Positions 8,103 to 15,512 of a DNA stretch of 64,000 bases are shown here, one piece after another. Origin of the DNA: Micromonospora sp. WMMD1082 (lineage in GTDB: Bacteria > Actinomycetota > Actinomycetes > Mycobacteriales > Micromonosporaceae); assembly GCF_029626175.1 (NCBI RefSeq), contig NZ_JARUBM010000002.1:2621001-2685000 (forward strand), in the 5' to 3' direction. Numbering within the stretch: position 1 is the stretch's first letter; each line of letters begins with the position of its first letter. Both the position numbers and the translations under genes were made by a program. The notes under the pieces are model-generated. The model saw only the letters and a list, made by a program, of their open reading frames with translations, was not told the origin of the DNA and made no database searches.

Positions 8103-9197
8103 TCAGCCGCGTACCGCCGCCATCGCCTCGGCCAGACGCCGTACACCCTCGTCGATCCGGTCCGCGGTGACGGCGGAGTAGGCCAGCCGGAGGGCGTGCC
8201 GCCCACCGTCGACCACGAAATCGCTGCCCTTGACCACCGCGACGCCACGCTCGGCCGCCGCCGGGGCCAGCCGATCGACGTCGACATCCTCGGGCAGCTC
8301 GACCCAGAGGAAGTAGCCGCCGTCCGGCTCCACGAACCGGGCCTCGGGAATGTGCCGACGCAGCGACTCGGCGAGCACGCCCGCGCGCTCGCCGAGGGCC
8401 GCCCGGACCGTCTCGATCGAACGCTCGATGTCCCCCGACACGCAGAACTGGTGCACGATGGCCTGCGCGACCATTCCCGGGGAGATGTAAAGACTGGTGG
8501 CGTTCTTCGCGATGTCCCTGATCAGGTCCGCCGGGCCCACCAGGTAGCCCACCCGCACCCCGGGGCAGACGGTCTTGGTGAAGCTGGACGCGTGCACGAC
8601 GACGCCGCGGGTGTCCATCGACAACATCGACGGCAGCGCCTCGCCCCGGAACCGGATGTCGGCGTACGGGTCGTCCTCGAAGATCGTGAAACCGAACTCG
8701 GCGGCCAGGTCCAGCAGTTCGCGGCGCTTCTCCAGGGACAGCGTCACGCCCGCCGGGTTCTGGTAGTTCGGGATGACGTGTGCCAGCCGGGGGCGCACCC
8801 CGGTCTCCAGCAGCTTGCGGAACTCGGCAGTGTCCAGGCCGTCCGGCTCGACGGTGACAGCGTGCAGTTCACTGCCCAGGTTCTTCAGGTTGAGCAGGGT
8901 GCGGTCGTAGGTGGGACGCTCCACCACCACCGCGTCGCCGGCGCGCACCAGGTGATCGAAGAGGAAGGCGTCGGCCTGCAGCGAGCCGTTGGTGACCAGC
9001 ACCTGCTCCGCCTCGACCCCGTGCTTCTCGGCGATCCACTTCCGCAGTGGAACGTAGCCGACGGAGGTGCCGTACGCCGTGACCCCGGCGGGGTCGGCGT
9101 CGAACGCGCGGACGGCGGCGGCCTTGAGCCCCTCGACATCGACGATGTCCAGCGAGGGGGCGCCACGGGCGAAGGAGATCAGCTGCTCGGCGGTCAT
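8103..9197 (-). CDS. PLP-dependent aminotransferase, class I/II (LysN/MocR-catalytic type)
   Basis: 364 residues with the fold-type I aminotransferase core and no N-terminal DNA-binding domain. Motifs: NGSLQADAF for cofactor phosphate binding, IPNYQNPAGVTLS (Asn in N-P), FEDDPYADIRF, the Schiff-base lysine in SSFTKTVCPGVRVGY (Lys208) and a C-terminal LRLAYS arginine. The NPAGVT and EDDPY blocks are those of 2-aminoadipate/valine-pyruvate-type enzymes related to the MocR catalytic domain; the substrate is undecided. The ATG at 9197 has TACGCT 8 nt upstream, suggesting a leaderless mRNA. A strong hairpin follows its stop, so it is likely monocistronic. Confidence 0.9.
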   Translation of the reverse strand: MTAEQLISFARGAPSLDIVDVEGLKAAAVRAFDADPAGVTAYGTSVGYVPLRKWIAEKHGVEAEQVLVTNGSLQADAFLFDHLVRAGDAVVVERPTYDRTLLNLKNLGSELHAVTVEPDGLDTAEFRKLLETGVRPRLAHVIPNYQNPAGVTLSLEKRRELLDLAAEFGFTIFEDDPYADIRFRGEALPSMLSMDTRGVVVHASSFTKTVCPGVRVGYLVGPADLIRDIAKNATSLYISPGMVAQAIVHQFCVSGDIERSIETVRAALGERAGVLAESLRRHIPEARFVEPDGGYFLWVELPEDVDVDRLAPAAAERGVAVVKGSDFVVDGGRHALRLAYSAVTADRIDEGVRRLAEAMAAVRG

Positions 9198-9205
9198 GGC
9201 TGTTC

Positions 9206-9211
9206 AGCGTA
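9206..9211 (-). promoter_or_regulatory. -10-like hexamer TACGCT
   Basis: Minus strand, 8 nt before the aminotransferase ATG. Confidence 0.45.
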
Positions 9212-9304
9212 CGGGCGCCGGCGGGACGTACGCGGACGGCACGGCGATGTCCGCATCCTGAGCCACCGGGTCGGGTGAACCGCCGTCGAAGGAGGACCGC
9301 CGGA

Positions 9305-9697
9305 TCAGCCGGTGTTGACCATCCAGCGGGCGGCCCACACCCGCATGATGTCGCGTACGGAGATCACCCCGGCGACCTCGCGGCCGTCCAGGACGACCAG
9401 GTGCCGGAAGCCGCCCCGGGCCATCGCCGCGGCCGCCTCCTCGATCGTCCATTCCGGCCCGGCGTAGACCACGTCCCAGGTCAGGTGGGCGCCGGTCCGC
9501 TCGACGTCGCAGTCCAGGCCGGCTCCGATCGCGTTGAGCACGTCGCGTTCGGTCATGATCCCGATGCCCTCGGAATCCGGGTCGATCACCACGGCCGAAC
9601 CGATGCCACGCTCCGACATCATCCGCGCCGCCTGGCGGAGCGTGTGCTCCGGACCGACCACGAGGATCTCACTGGACATCGCTTCCCGAACCTGCAT
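9305..9697 (-). CDS. Stand-alone CBS-pair protein
   Basis: 130 residues made almost entirely of two CBS domains: residues 1-60 (MSSEILVVGPEHTLRQAARM ... GIGIMTERDVL) and 70-130 (DVVYAGPEWTIEEAAAAM ... VAGVISVRDIMRVWA). Such pairs bind adenosine nucleotides and signal energy state. The ATG at 9697 has GGAG 8 nt upstream; a longer in-frame extension to 10021 runs antisense through the NUDIX gene and was rejected. Divergent from the NUDIX gene; no partner enzyme is adjacent, so the target is unknown. Confidence 0.88.
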   Translation of the reverse strand: MQVREAMSSEILVVGPEHTLRQAARMMSERGIGSAVVIDPDSEGIGIMTERDVLNAIGAGLDCDVERTGAHLTWDVVYAGPEWTIEEAAAAMARGGFRHLVVLDGREVAGVISVRDIMRVWAARWMVNTG

Positions 9698-9796
9698 GAC
9701 ATCACTCCTTTGGGACGGCTGCCGGTTACCCGTAATGGTGAGCGCCGTACGTTTCCAGGACAAGACCGGACATCGGCGCGGGCGGACGACGGCGGC

Positions 9797-9802
9797 TAGT
9801 GT
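9797..9802 (+). promoter_or_regulatory. -10-like hexamer TAGTGT
   Basis: 7 nt before the NUDIX GTG start; supports that start and a leaderless transcript. Confidence 0.45.
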
Positions 9803-9809
9803 TCTTGAC

Positions 9810-10259
9810 GTGTCCGCCGAGCCGCTGCGCTGCGCGGGAGCGCTGGTCGTCGCTCCCGACGGACGCCTCTTCTTCCAACGCCGCTCGCCGCACCGGCGTC
9901 TCTTCCCCAACTGCTGGGACATCGTCGGCGGCCATCTCGAACCGGGCGAGACCGTCGAGGCCGCACTGCGCCGGGAGGTGACCGAGGAGACCGGCTGGCG
10001 GGTCTCCGAGGTGGTCGCCAAGGTCGGCGAGTACCACTACGTCGGCGACGACGGCCTGGCCCGGATCGAGAGCGACTGGCTGGTCCGGGTCGACGGCGAT
10101 CTGGCCGCGCCCGTGCTGGAGGCGGGCAAGCACACCGAGTACCGCTGGCTCGGCCCCGACGACATCGACCTGCTCGACGAGCACCGCGACGTCAACGACG
10201 GGCTGATCCGGCGGATCGCCGAGCGGGCCTTCACCCTCCTGCGGTCCACCGGTTCGTGA
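9810..10259 (+). CDS. NUDIX hydrolase
   Basis: 149 residues from GTG 9810. The NUDIX box is intact at residues 40-62: G-x5-E-x7-REVTEETGW. The sequence before it (GALVVAPDGRLFFQRRSPHRRLFPNCWDIVGGHLEPGE) resembles MutT/IDI-like pyrophosphohydrolases, which hydrolyse nucleoside diphosphates linked to another moiety. The substrate cannot be named from sequence. Its 3' end is about 100 bases before the glycerol-1-phosphate cassette, which has its own promoter-like hexamer, so they may not be co-transcribed. Confidence 0.9.
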   Translation: MSAEPLRCAGALVVAPDGRLFFQRRSPHRRLFPNCWDIVGGHLEPGETVEAALRREVTEETGWRVSEVVAKVGEYHYVGDDGLARIESDWLVRVDGDLAAPVLEAGKHTEYRWLGPDDIDLLDEHRDVNDGLIRRIAERAFTLLRSTGS

Positions 10260-10346
10260 GCCACACCGGATGACCGTCCCGGCCGGTGCTGGCCGGCCGG
10301 ACCGTCCTGGCCGGGCGACCGGTGACAGGTACCTCGCTGGCGGCGC

Positions 10347-10352
10347 TATCCT
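10347..10352 (+). promoter_or_regulatory. -10-like hexamer TATCCT
   Basis: 6 nt before the GTG of the nucleotidyltransferase at 10359; likely promoter of the three-gene cassette. Confidence 0.5.
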
Positions 10353-10358
10353 CCTTCG

Positions 10359-11123
10359 GTGAACGCCGCGAGAACAGGAACTGATGCCGGCATGGTCGGA
10401 ATGGTGCTGGCAGCTGGAGCCGGCCGCCGGTTGCGCCCGTACACCGACACCCTGCCGAAGGCGCTGGTGCCGGTGGACGGCGAGATCACCATCCTCGACA
10501 TCGCGCTGCGCAACCTGGCCGAGGTGGGGCTCACCGACGTCGTGGTGGTGGTCGGCTACGCCGCGGACGCCGTCCGCGACCGCCAGGCCGAGCTGGAGCG
10601 CAGGTACGGCGTCACGATCACCCTCGTGCACAACGACCGGGCCGAGGAGTGGAACAACGCGTACTCCCTCTGGCTCGCCCGCGACTGGTTCTCCCGGGGG
10701 GTGTTGCTGGTCAACGGCGACACCGTGCACCCGGTGAGCGTGGAGAAGACCCTGCTGGCCGAGCGCGGTCCCGGCCTCCTGCTGGCGATCGACACCATCA
10801 AACCGCTGGCCGAGGAGGAGATGAAGACCACCTTCGACGCCGCCGGCCAGCTCACCCGGATCACCAAGCTGATGGACCCGGGCGAGGCGTACGGCGAGTA
10901 CATCGGGGCCACCCTGATCGAGCCGCAGGTGGCCGGTCCCCTCGCCGACGCGCTGGAGACGACCTGGCGGCGCGACCCGAACCTTTACTACGAGGACGGG
11001 TACCAGGAGTTCGCCGACCGTGGTGGCGAGGTGCGACCCGCCCCGATCGGGGACGTGGCATGGGTGGAGGTCGACAACCACGCCGACCTGGCCCGGGCAC
11101 GGGAGATCGCGTGCCGCTACTAG
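10359..11123 (+). CDS. NTP-transferase, phosphocholine cytidylyltransferase-like
   Basis: 254 residues. The nucleotide-binding loop is GMVLAAGAGRRLRPYTDTLPKAL (residues 14-36), then VNGDTV as the metal-binding D-containing motif and a C-terminal GDVAWVEVDNHADLARA that matches the LicC/sugar-nucleotidyltransferase family. It should transfer a nucleotide, probably CMP from CTP, to a small phosphorylated alcohol. First gene of an overlapping trio: the next start (GTG 11111) lies 13 bases inside its 3' end. Its neighbours, a glycerol-1-phosphate dehydrogenase-like enzyme and a CDP-alcohol transferase, suggest the acceptor could be glycerol-1-phosphate (inference). Phosphocholine or a polyol phosphate are alternatives. 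Confidence 0.85.
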   Translation: MNAARTGTDAGMVGMVLAAGAGRRLRPYTDTLPKALVPVDGEITILDIALRNLAEVGLTDVVVVVGYAADAVRDRQAELERRYGVTITLVHNDRAEEWNNAYSLWLARDWFSRGVLLVNGDTVHPVSVEKTLLAERGPGLLLAIDTIKPLAEEEMKTTFDAAGQLTRITKLMDPGEAYGEYIGATLIEPQVAGPLADALETTWRRDPNLYYEDGYQEFADRGGEVRPAPIGDVAWVEVDNHADLARAREIACRY

Positions 11124-12178
11124 CCCGTACCGTCACGACGCCACTGTCGATCGAGGTCCGCCGGGGCGCGGTGGCCGACCTCGGCGCGCTGCTGGCCGAT
11201 CGGCGGATCTCCAGCGGCGGTGACGTCGCGGTGGTGGTCGGGCCCGGCCAGGGCGAGAAGATCGTCGACCTGTGCCGGCCCTCACTCGGGTCGGCCGACG
11301 TCTTCACCGTCGCCGGCGGCAGCGTCGACTCCGCGAACGAGCTGGGTGACCGGTTGCGCCGGCGCAACTACGACGCGGTCGTCGGCATCGGCGGCGGGAA
11401 GACCATCGACACCGCCAAGTACGCCGCCACCCGCTACGGCATCCCGATGGTCACCGTGGCGACCAGCCTCGCCAACGACGGGATCGCCTCACCGGTGGCG
11501 TCCCTGACCCACGAGGGCGGCAAGGGCTCGTACGGGGTGCACATCCCGATCGCCGTCCTGGTCGACCTCGACTTCGTGGAGAACGGGCCGGACCGGCAGA
11601 CCCAGGCCGGCATCGGCGACGCGGTGAGCAACCTGAGCGCCTGCGCCGACTGGGAGCTGGCCCACGAGGTACGCGACGAGCCGATCGACGGGCTCGCCGT
11701 GACGCTGGCCCGCACCGGGGCGGAGGCGCTGGTCAACCACCCCGGCAAGATCACCGAGGACGGGTTCCTCACCACGCTGGCCGAGGCGCTGATCCTGGGC
11801 GGCATCTCGATGTCGATCTGCGGTTCCAGCCGCCCGGCCAGCGGCGGCGACCACGAGATCTCGCACGCCATCGACCACCTCTACCCGGGCACCGGCTCGC
11901 ACGGCGAGCAGGTCGGGCTCGGCGCGCTGTTCTGCACCTTCCTCCGTGGCGATCTGGAGCGGTTCGGCCATCTCGCCCGCTGCCTGCACCGGCACGGCCT
12001 GTCGACCCGGCCGGGTGACCTGGGCCTCACCGACGAGCAGTTCGTCGAGGCGGTGGCCTTCGCCCCGCGTACCCGGCCGGACCGCTACACGATCCTCGAA
12101 CACCTCGCGCTGTCCGACGACGACCTTCGTACCCGGCTGGGAGACTACGTTGACGCCCTCCGTGAGCACCTTGGCTGA
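11111..12178 (+). CDS. sn-Glycerol-1-phosphate dehydrogenase-like (AraM/EgsA family) enzyme
   Basis: 355 residues from GTG 11111. NAD(P)-binding GIGGGKTIDTAKYAA (from about residue 92), then VATSLANDGIASPVAS whose Asp is a metal ligand in this family, HEISHAIDH (first His 248) and GSHGEQVGLG (His 264), giving the D-H-H metal site of the group III alcohol dehydrogenase/G1P dehydrogenase superfamily. It would reduce dihydroxyacetone phosphate to sn-glycerol-1-phosphate, the stereoisomer best known from archaeal lipids and from AraM of Bacillus. Assignment within the wider dehydroquinate-synthase-like superfamily is by motif pattern. It overlaps both neighbours, so co-translation is expected. 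Confidence 0.82.
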   Translation: MPLLARTVTTPLSIEVRRGAVADLGALLADRRISSGGDVAVVVGPGQGEKIVDLCRPSLGSADVFTVAGGSVDSANELGDRLRRRNYDAVVGIGGGKTIDTAKYAATRYGIPMVTVATSLANDGIASPVASLTHEGGKGSYGVHIPIAVLVDLDFVENGPDRQTQAGIGDAVSNLSACADWELAHEVRDEPIDGLAVTLARTGAEALVNHPGKITEDGFLTTLAEALILGGISMSICGSSRPASGGDHEISHAIDHLYPGTGSHGEQVGLGALFCTFLRGDLERFGHLARCLHRHGLSTRPGDLGLTDEQFVEAVAFAPRTRPDRYTILEHLALSDDDLRTRLGDYVDALREHLG

Positions 12179-12878
12179 GCCGTCCCACCCCACGGTCGCC
12201 GACTTCCACCGGGTGAACCGCGGTGGTGGCCTGTTCAGCGAGTCGGTGAGCCAGTGGATCGGCGCGGTCTTCGCGCTGGTCGCCCAGCGTCTCGGGCTGC
12301 GCCCGACCGTGCTGACCGTCACCAACCTGCTGCTCGGGCTGGCCACCTCGGTCACCGTGGTCGCGCTCGCCGGTCCGGTCGCCGCCGGGGACGTACCGGC
12401 CGGGGTGGTCGGGCTGGTCGCCCTGATCGGCTGGCAGATCGCGTACGCGCTGGACTGCGCCGACGGTCAGCTGGCCCGGGTTACCGGGCAGGGCAGCACG
12501 GCCGGCGCCCGGGTCGACGTGCTCTGCGACGTGGCCGCCCAGATCGCCCTGGTCGCCGCGCTCTCCGCCACCGCCGTGGCGCAGCGCCCGGAGACGCCGA
12601 CCTGGCTGGTGGCGACCTTCGCCGGCACCTGGATGGTCAACCTGGTCACCTCGGTGATGCAGTCCGGCCCGAACGCGGCCAGCATGGTCAGCTCGACCTC
12701 GCTGCCCGTACGCCTGGTGAAGCTGGTCCGCGACTACGGCGCGGTGATCTTCGTGGCCGCCCTGGTGCTGGCGCTCGCCCCGGCCCTCGCCTTCTGGGTG
12801 ATCGTGGCGTTCACGGTGATCAACGGCGGCTTCCTGCTGGCCAGCATCGCCTTCTCCGCCCGCGCCAGCCTCCGCTGA
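12162..12878 (+). CDS. CDP-alcohol phosphatidyltransferase family membrane enzyme
   Basis: 238 residues from GTG 12162, overlapping the dehydrogenase by 17 bases. The complete CDP-OH-P signature D-G-x2-A-R-x8-G-x3-D-x3-D is present as DGQLARVTGQGSTAGARVDV plus LCD at about residues 101-123, embedded between membrane helices; about six helices in total. The family displaces CMP from a CDP-activated alcohol or lipid, forming a phosphodiester. With the two upstream genes it could attach a CDP-activated, glycerol-1-phosphate-derived unit to an acceptor (inference). An inositol or glycerol phosphate acceptor cannot be told from sequence. The gene ends before a palindromic element and a convergent glycosyltransferase. 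Confidence 0.87.
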   Translation: MSTLAEPSHPTVADFHRVNRGGGLFSESVSQWIGAVFALVAQRLGLRPTVLTVTNLLLGLATSVTVVALAGPVAAGDVPAGVVGLVALIGWQIAYALDCADGQLARVTGQGSTAGARVDVLCDVAAQIALVAALSATAVAQRPETPTWLVATFAGTWMVNLVTSVMQSGPNAASMVSSTSLPVRLVKLVRDYGAVIFVAALVLALAPALAFWVIVAFTVINGGFLLASIAFSARASLR

Positions 12879-12918
12879 CCCCCCAAGGAGATCGACTCCC
12901 CCGCACCTCGACGCCCAA

Positions 12919-12992
12919 GATCCGGACAACATCAGGGATGTTGCTGTCTCAGACCGGAACGAGGCAGCAGTATCAGGGAAACTGCGCGGATC
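12919..12992. repeat. Intergenic palindromic element
   Basis: Flanked by GATCCG / CGGATC, it contains a CAACATC-AGG-GATGTTG hairpin and a second stem TTGCTGTCTC / GAGGCAGCAG around AGACCGGAAC; ATCAGGGA occurs on both sides. Located between the ends of two convergent genes. Could be a terminator or a member of a dispersed intergenic repeat family; only one copy is in the window. Confidence 0.5.
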
Positions 12993-13039
12993 ATGACCGG
13001 TGTCCGGGATCCTCGATACGCTACGCGGGCGCGGTGGGG

Positions 13040-14314
13040 TCAGCGGCTGGTGCGCACCAGCCCGGCGTAGACGTCGATGAGCCGCTTGGTGACCACATCG
13101 GGGTGGAAGGTGCGCTCGTACCTCAACCGGGCGGCACCGGAGAGCGTCGCGGCTCCAGCCCGGGCCACCGGCAGTGCCGCGGCCAACGCGGCCGGCTCCG
13201 GGGGCACCACCCAGCCGGCCTGTCCGGCCAGGATCGCGGTGGGCAGGGCGCTCACTCCGACGGTCGGCTCCCCACCGGCCGGGGCGGAGGCGACGGCGGC
13301 CGGGCCGGTGCCGGCGGGTTCCCGGGGAGTGTCCGCGCCGACCAGGTACGGGATGCCGCCGAGCGCGGTGCCGAGCACCGGCCGCCCGCTGGCCAGCGCC
13401 TCGATGATCACGGTGGGCAGGACGTCGTGCCAGGTGGAGGTGGCCAGCACCACGGCGCTCGACGCCAGCGCGTCGCGGACTCCCGCCCGGTCCAGCGGGC
13501 CGAGGTAGGTGACGTCGGACCGCTCGGTCGCCGCCGCCTCGACCAGCGGGCGCAGCTCGCCGTCCCCGGCGATCCGCAGCGGCCCGAGCGCGCCGTCCGG
13601 ATGCCGGCGCCAGGCGTCCAGCAGCAGGTCGAGGCCCTTCTCCGGGGAGAGCCGGCCGAGGAAGAGGAAGCCGTGACCGAGCGGCGCGGGTGTGCCGGGG
13701 TCGGGGATGCCGTTCGGCTTGACCACGATCCGCTCGGCGGGGATACCGTAGTCGCGCAGGTGGTCGGCGACCGCGCTGGTCAGGGCGATGAACCGGTCCA
13801 CCGACTTCCAGGTGCCCCGGTGCACGGCCAGGGTGGTGGCCATCAGCGCGCTCTGCGCCCGCGACCCGCGGTAGCAGCGATGCACCACCGCCGGTACGCC
13901 CAGGGCCCGCCCCCGGCAGTCCTGGCAGATGATGCCGTCGCGGAAGTACAGCCCGGAGGAACAGACCTGGCGGTAGTTGTGCACCGTCTGCACCACCGGC
14001 ACGCCGTGCCGGTGCGCGGTCCGCACCACCCAGGGCGAGAGCAGTGGGTACGGGTTGTGCAGGTGCAGCACGTCCGGGCGGTGCTCGGTGAGCAGCCGAC
14101 CCAGTTCCTGCTGGGCCCGCGGCGCGTAGATCGGGGAGATCGGCAGCAGTGCCTTCGCCGTCTTCGGCATCGTCGCGATCTCGTCGGAGCTGCGCAGGAA
14201 CGGCAGCACCTGGACCCCGGCGGCGGTGAGCTGGGCGATCTCCGCGTCGACGATGGTGTTCTCACCGGAGGGCTGGGCTTCCCGATACCGGTTGTGCGCC
14301 ACCACGATTCTCAC
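13040..14314 (-). CDS. Glycosyltransferase family 4
   Basis: 424 residues, cytosolic GT-B fold. N-terminal acceptor domain begins MRIVVAHNRYREAQPSGEN; HLHNPYPLLSPWVV and VQTVHNYRQVC are typical GT4 elements. A cysteine cluster (C-x8-C-x2-C, in VCSSGLYFRDGIICQDC) near residue 135 is seen in a subgroup of these enzymes. The donor-binding half has FLFLGRLSPEKGLDLLL and the EALASGRPVLGT segment that follows the usual E-x7-E motif. Between residues 330 and 370 an Ala/Pro/Gly-rich insertion interrupts the C-terminal domain. Probably adds sugars to a lipid or cell-wall polymer. Convergent with the CDP-alcohol cassette, divergent from the Fpg-like gene. Confidence 0.88.
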   Translation of the reverse strand: MRIVVAHNRYREAQPSGENTIVDAEIAQLTAAGVQVLPFLRSSDEIATMPKTAKALLPISPIYAPRAQQELGRLLTEHRPDVLHLHNPYPLLSPWVVRTAHRHGVPVVQTVHNYRQVCSSGLYFRDGIICQDCRGRALGVPAVVHRCYRGSRAQSALMATTLAVHRGTWKSVDRFIALTSAVADHLRDYGIPAERIVVKPNGIPDPGTPAPLGHGFLFLGRLSPEKGLDLLLDAWRRHPDGALGPLRIAGDGELRPLVEAAATERSDVTYLGPLDRAGVRDALASSAVVLATSTWHDVLPTVIIEALASGRPVLGTALGGIPYLVGADTPREPAGTGPAAVASAPAGGEPTVGVSALPTAILAGQAGWVVPPEPAALAAALPVARAGAATLSGAARLRYERTFHPDVVTKRLIDVYAGLVRTSR

Positions 14315-14382
14315 CGAGCTTGCCTTTCGTTCGCGACTGCGGGACTCGCAAGCTCATTCCTCGCGCTCACGGGCACAGACGC

Positions 14383-14388
14383 TACCGT
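14383..14388 (+). promoter_or_regulatory. -10-like hexamer TACCGT
   Basis: 7 nt before the GTG of the DNA glycosylase; supports GTG 14396. Confidence 0.5.
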
Positions 14389-14395
14389 TAGCAAC

Positions 14396-15256
14396 GTGCC
14401 CGAACTACCCGAGGTGGAGGCGCTCGCGGGTTACCTGCGGCAGCGCGCGGTGGGCCGCTGTGTCGACCGCCTGGAGGTCGCGGCGATCAGCGCCCTCAAG
14501 ACGTACGACCCGGCCCCGACCGCCGTCGCCGGCCGGGCGGTGACCGACGCCCGGCGGCACGGCAAGTTCCTCGACATCGCCTTCGACGGCGGCCTGCACC
14601 TGGTGGTCCACCTGGCCCGGGCCGGCTGGCTGCACTACCGGGAGGCGTTCGCCTCGAACGTCCCGCTGCGCCCCGGAAAGGGGCCGATCGCGGTCCGGGT
14701 CCGGCTCGACGACGGTTCCGGCTTCGACCTGACCGAGGCCGGTACGCAGAAGAAGCTCGCCGCCTACCTGGTGACCGACCCGCAGGCGGTGCCCGGGGTG
14801 GCCAAGCTCGGGCCCGACGCCCTCTCGGCCGACCTCGCCACCTTCGCCGGAGCGCTGCGCGGCCGGCGAGGCCAGGTCAAGGGGGTGCTCACCGACCAGG
14901 GGGTGCTCGGCGGGGTGGGCAACGCGTACTCGGACGAGATCCTGCACGAGGCGAAGCTGTCACCGTTCGCACTGACCGACCGGCTGACCGACGACCAGAT
15001 GGCGGGCCTGCACGCGGCGACCCGCCGGGTGCTCGGCGACGCGGTGACCCGCTCGCTGGGGCAGCGGGCCGCGGAGCTGAAGGGCGAGAAGCGGTCCGGG
15101 CTGCGGGTGCACGCCCGCACCGGGCTGCCCTGCCCGGTCTGTGGGGACACCGTCCGAGCGGTCTCGTTCGCCGACTCCAGCCTCCAGTACTGCCCGACCT
15201 GTCAGACCGGGGGCAAACCCCTAGCTGACCGACGGTTGTCCCGAATCGTACGGTGA
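14396..15256 (+). CDS. Fpg/Nei-family DNA glycosylase/AP lyase
   Basis: 286 residues from GTG 14396. The mature N-terminus would be PELPEVEAL, giving the catalytic proline and glutamate of the family. A conserved lysine is in RRHGKFLDIAF, the helix-two-turn-helix appears as GVLTDQGVLGGVGNAYSDEIL, and a four-cysteine zinc finger CPVC-x17-CPTC closes the protein. It excises damaged bases and nicks the backbone. The second residue context and 'KTYDPAP' loop resemble the actinobacterial Fpg/Nei subgroup rather than classic MutM, so the base specificity is uncertain. Divergent from the glycosyltransferase. Confidence 0.92.
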   Translation: MPELPEVEALAGYLRQRAVGRCVDRLEVAAISALKTYDPAPTAVAGRAVTDARRHGKFLDIAFDGGLHLVVHLARAGWLHYREAFASNVPLRPGKGPIAVRVRLDDGSGFDLTEAGTQKKLAAYLVTDPQAVPGVAKLGPDALSADLATFAGALRGRRGQVKGVLTDQGVLGGVGNAYSDEILHEAKLSPFALTDRLTDDQMAGLHAATRRVLGDAVTRSLGQRAAELKGEKRSGLRVHARTGLPCPVCGDTVRAVSFADSSLQYCPTCQTGGKPLADRRLSRIVR

Positions 15257-15343
15257 GTAACGCCACTGTCGACTACGGAGAGGAATCGGACGCGACGGAC
15301 GCAACCACCGGTCCGGCGCTCTACCCGGGCCGCCATCCATCGG

Positions 15344-15512
15344 TATAGTGGCCCCGGTCCCCGGCTTCCGAATGGCATGGGGCCGGCCAGATCCCAGGCG
15401 GAACGTGGCCCGTCGCGCTACGTCCCCCGGGTCGGCGACGGGTACGGAACCCGCGTGGGAAACTGGAACGGTGGGCGACCCGGGCGGTCACGGCGAGTGA
15501 TCAGCACGGGTC
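15344..15512 (+). promoter_or_regulatory. Probable promoter and structured 5' leader of the sugar transferase gene
   Basis: TATAGT at 15344-15349 is the best -10 candidate in the gap. The following 160 bases hold nested GC-rich stems, including CCCGTCG / CGACGGG near 15410-15445 and GGGT / ACCC just after it, then the start region. No known riboswitch consensus was recognised; I compared it mentally with c-di-AMP and cobalamin types and neither fits. Confidence 0.35.

Noticed and set aside
9698..10021. N-terminal extension of the CBS protein
   Set aside because: Antisense to the NUDIX gene, and the ATG at 9697 has a good Shine-Dalgarno.
12254..15256. A 1000-codon plus-strand open frame across the CDP-alcohol, glycosyltransferase and Fpg genes
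   Set aside because: Only its last 286 codons (from 14396) match a family; the rest is Arg/Gly/Ala-rich shadow sequence antisense to the glycosyltransferase gene, as expected from high GC.
15344..15512. Possible c-di-AMP or cobalamin riboswitch
   Set aside because: Stems are present but the conserved nucleotides of those classes could not be matched; kept only as an unclassified leader.
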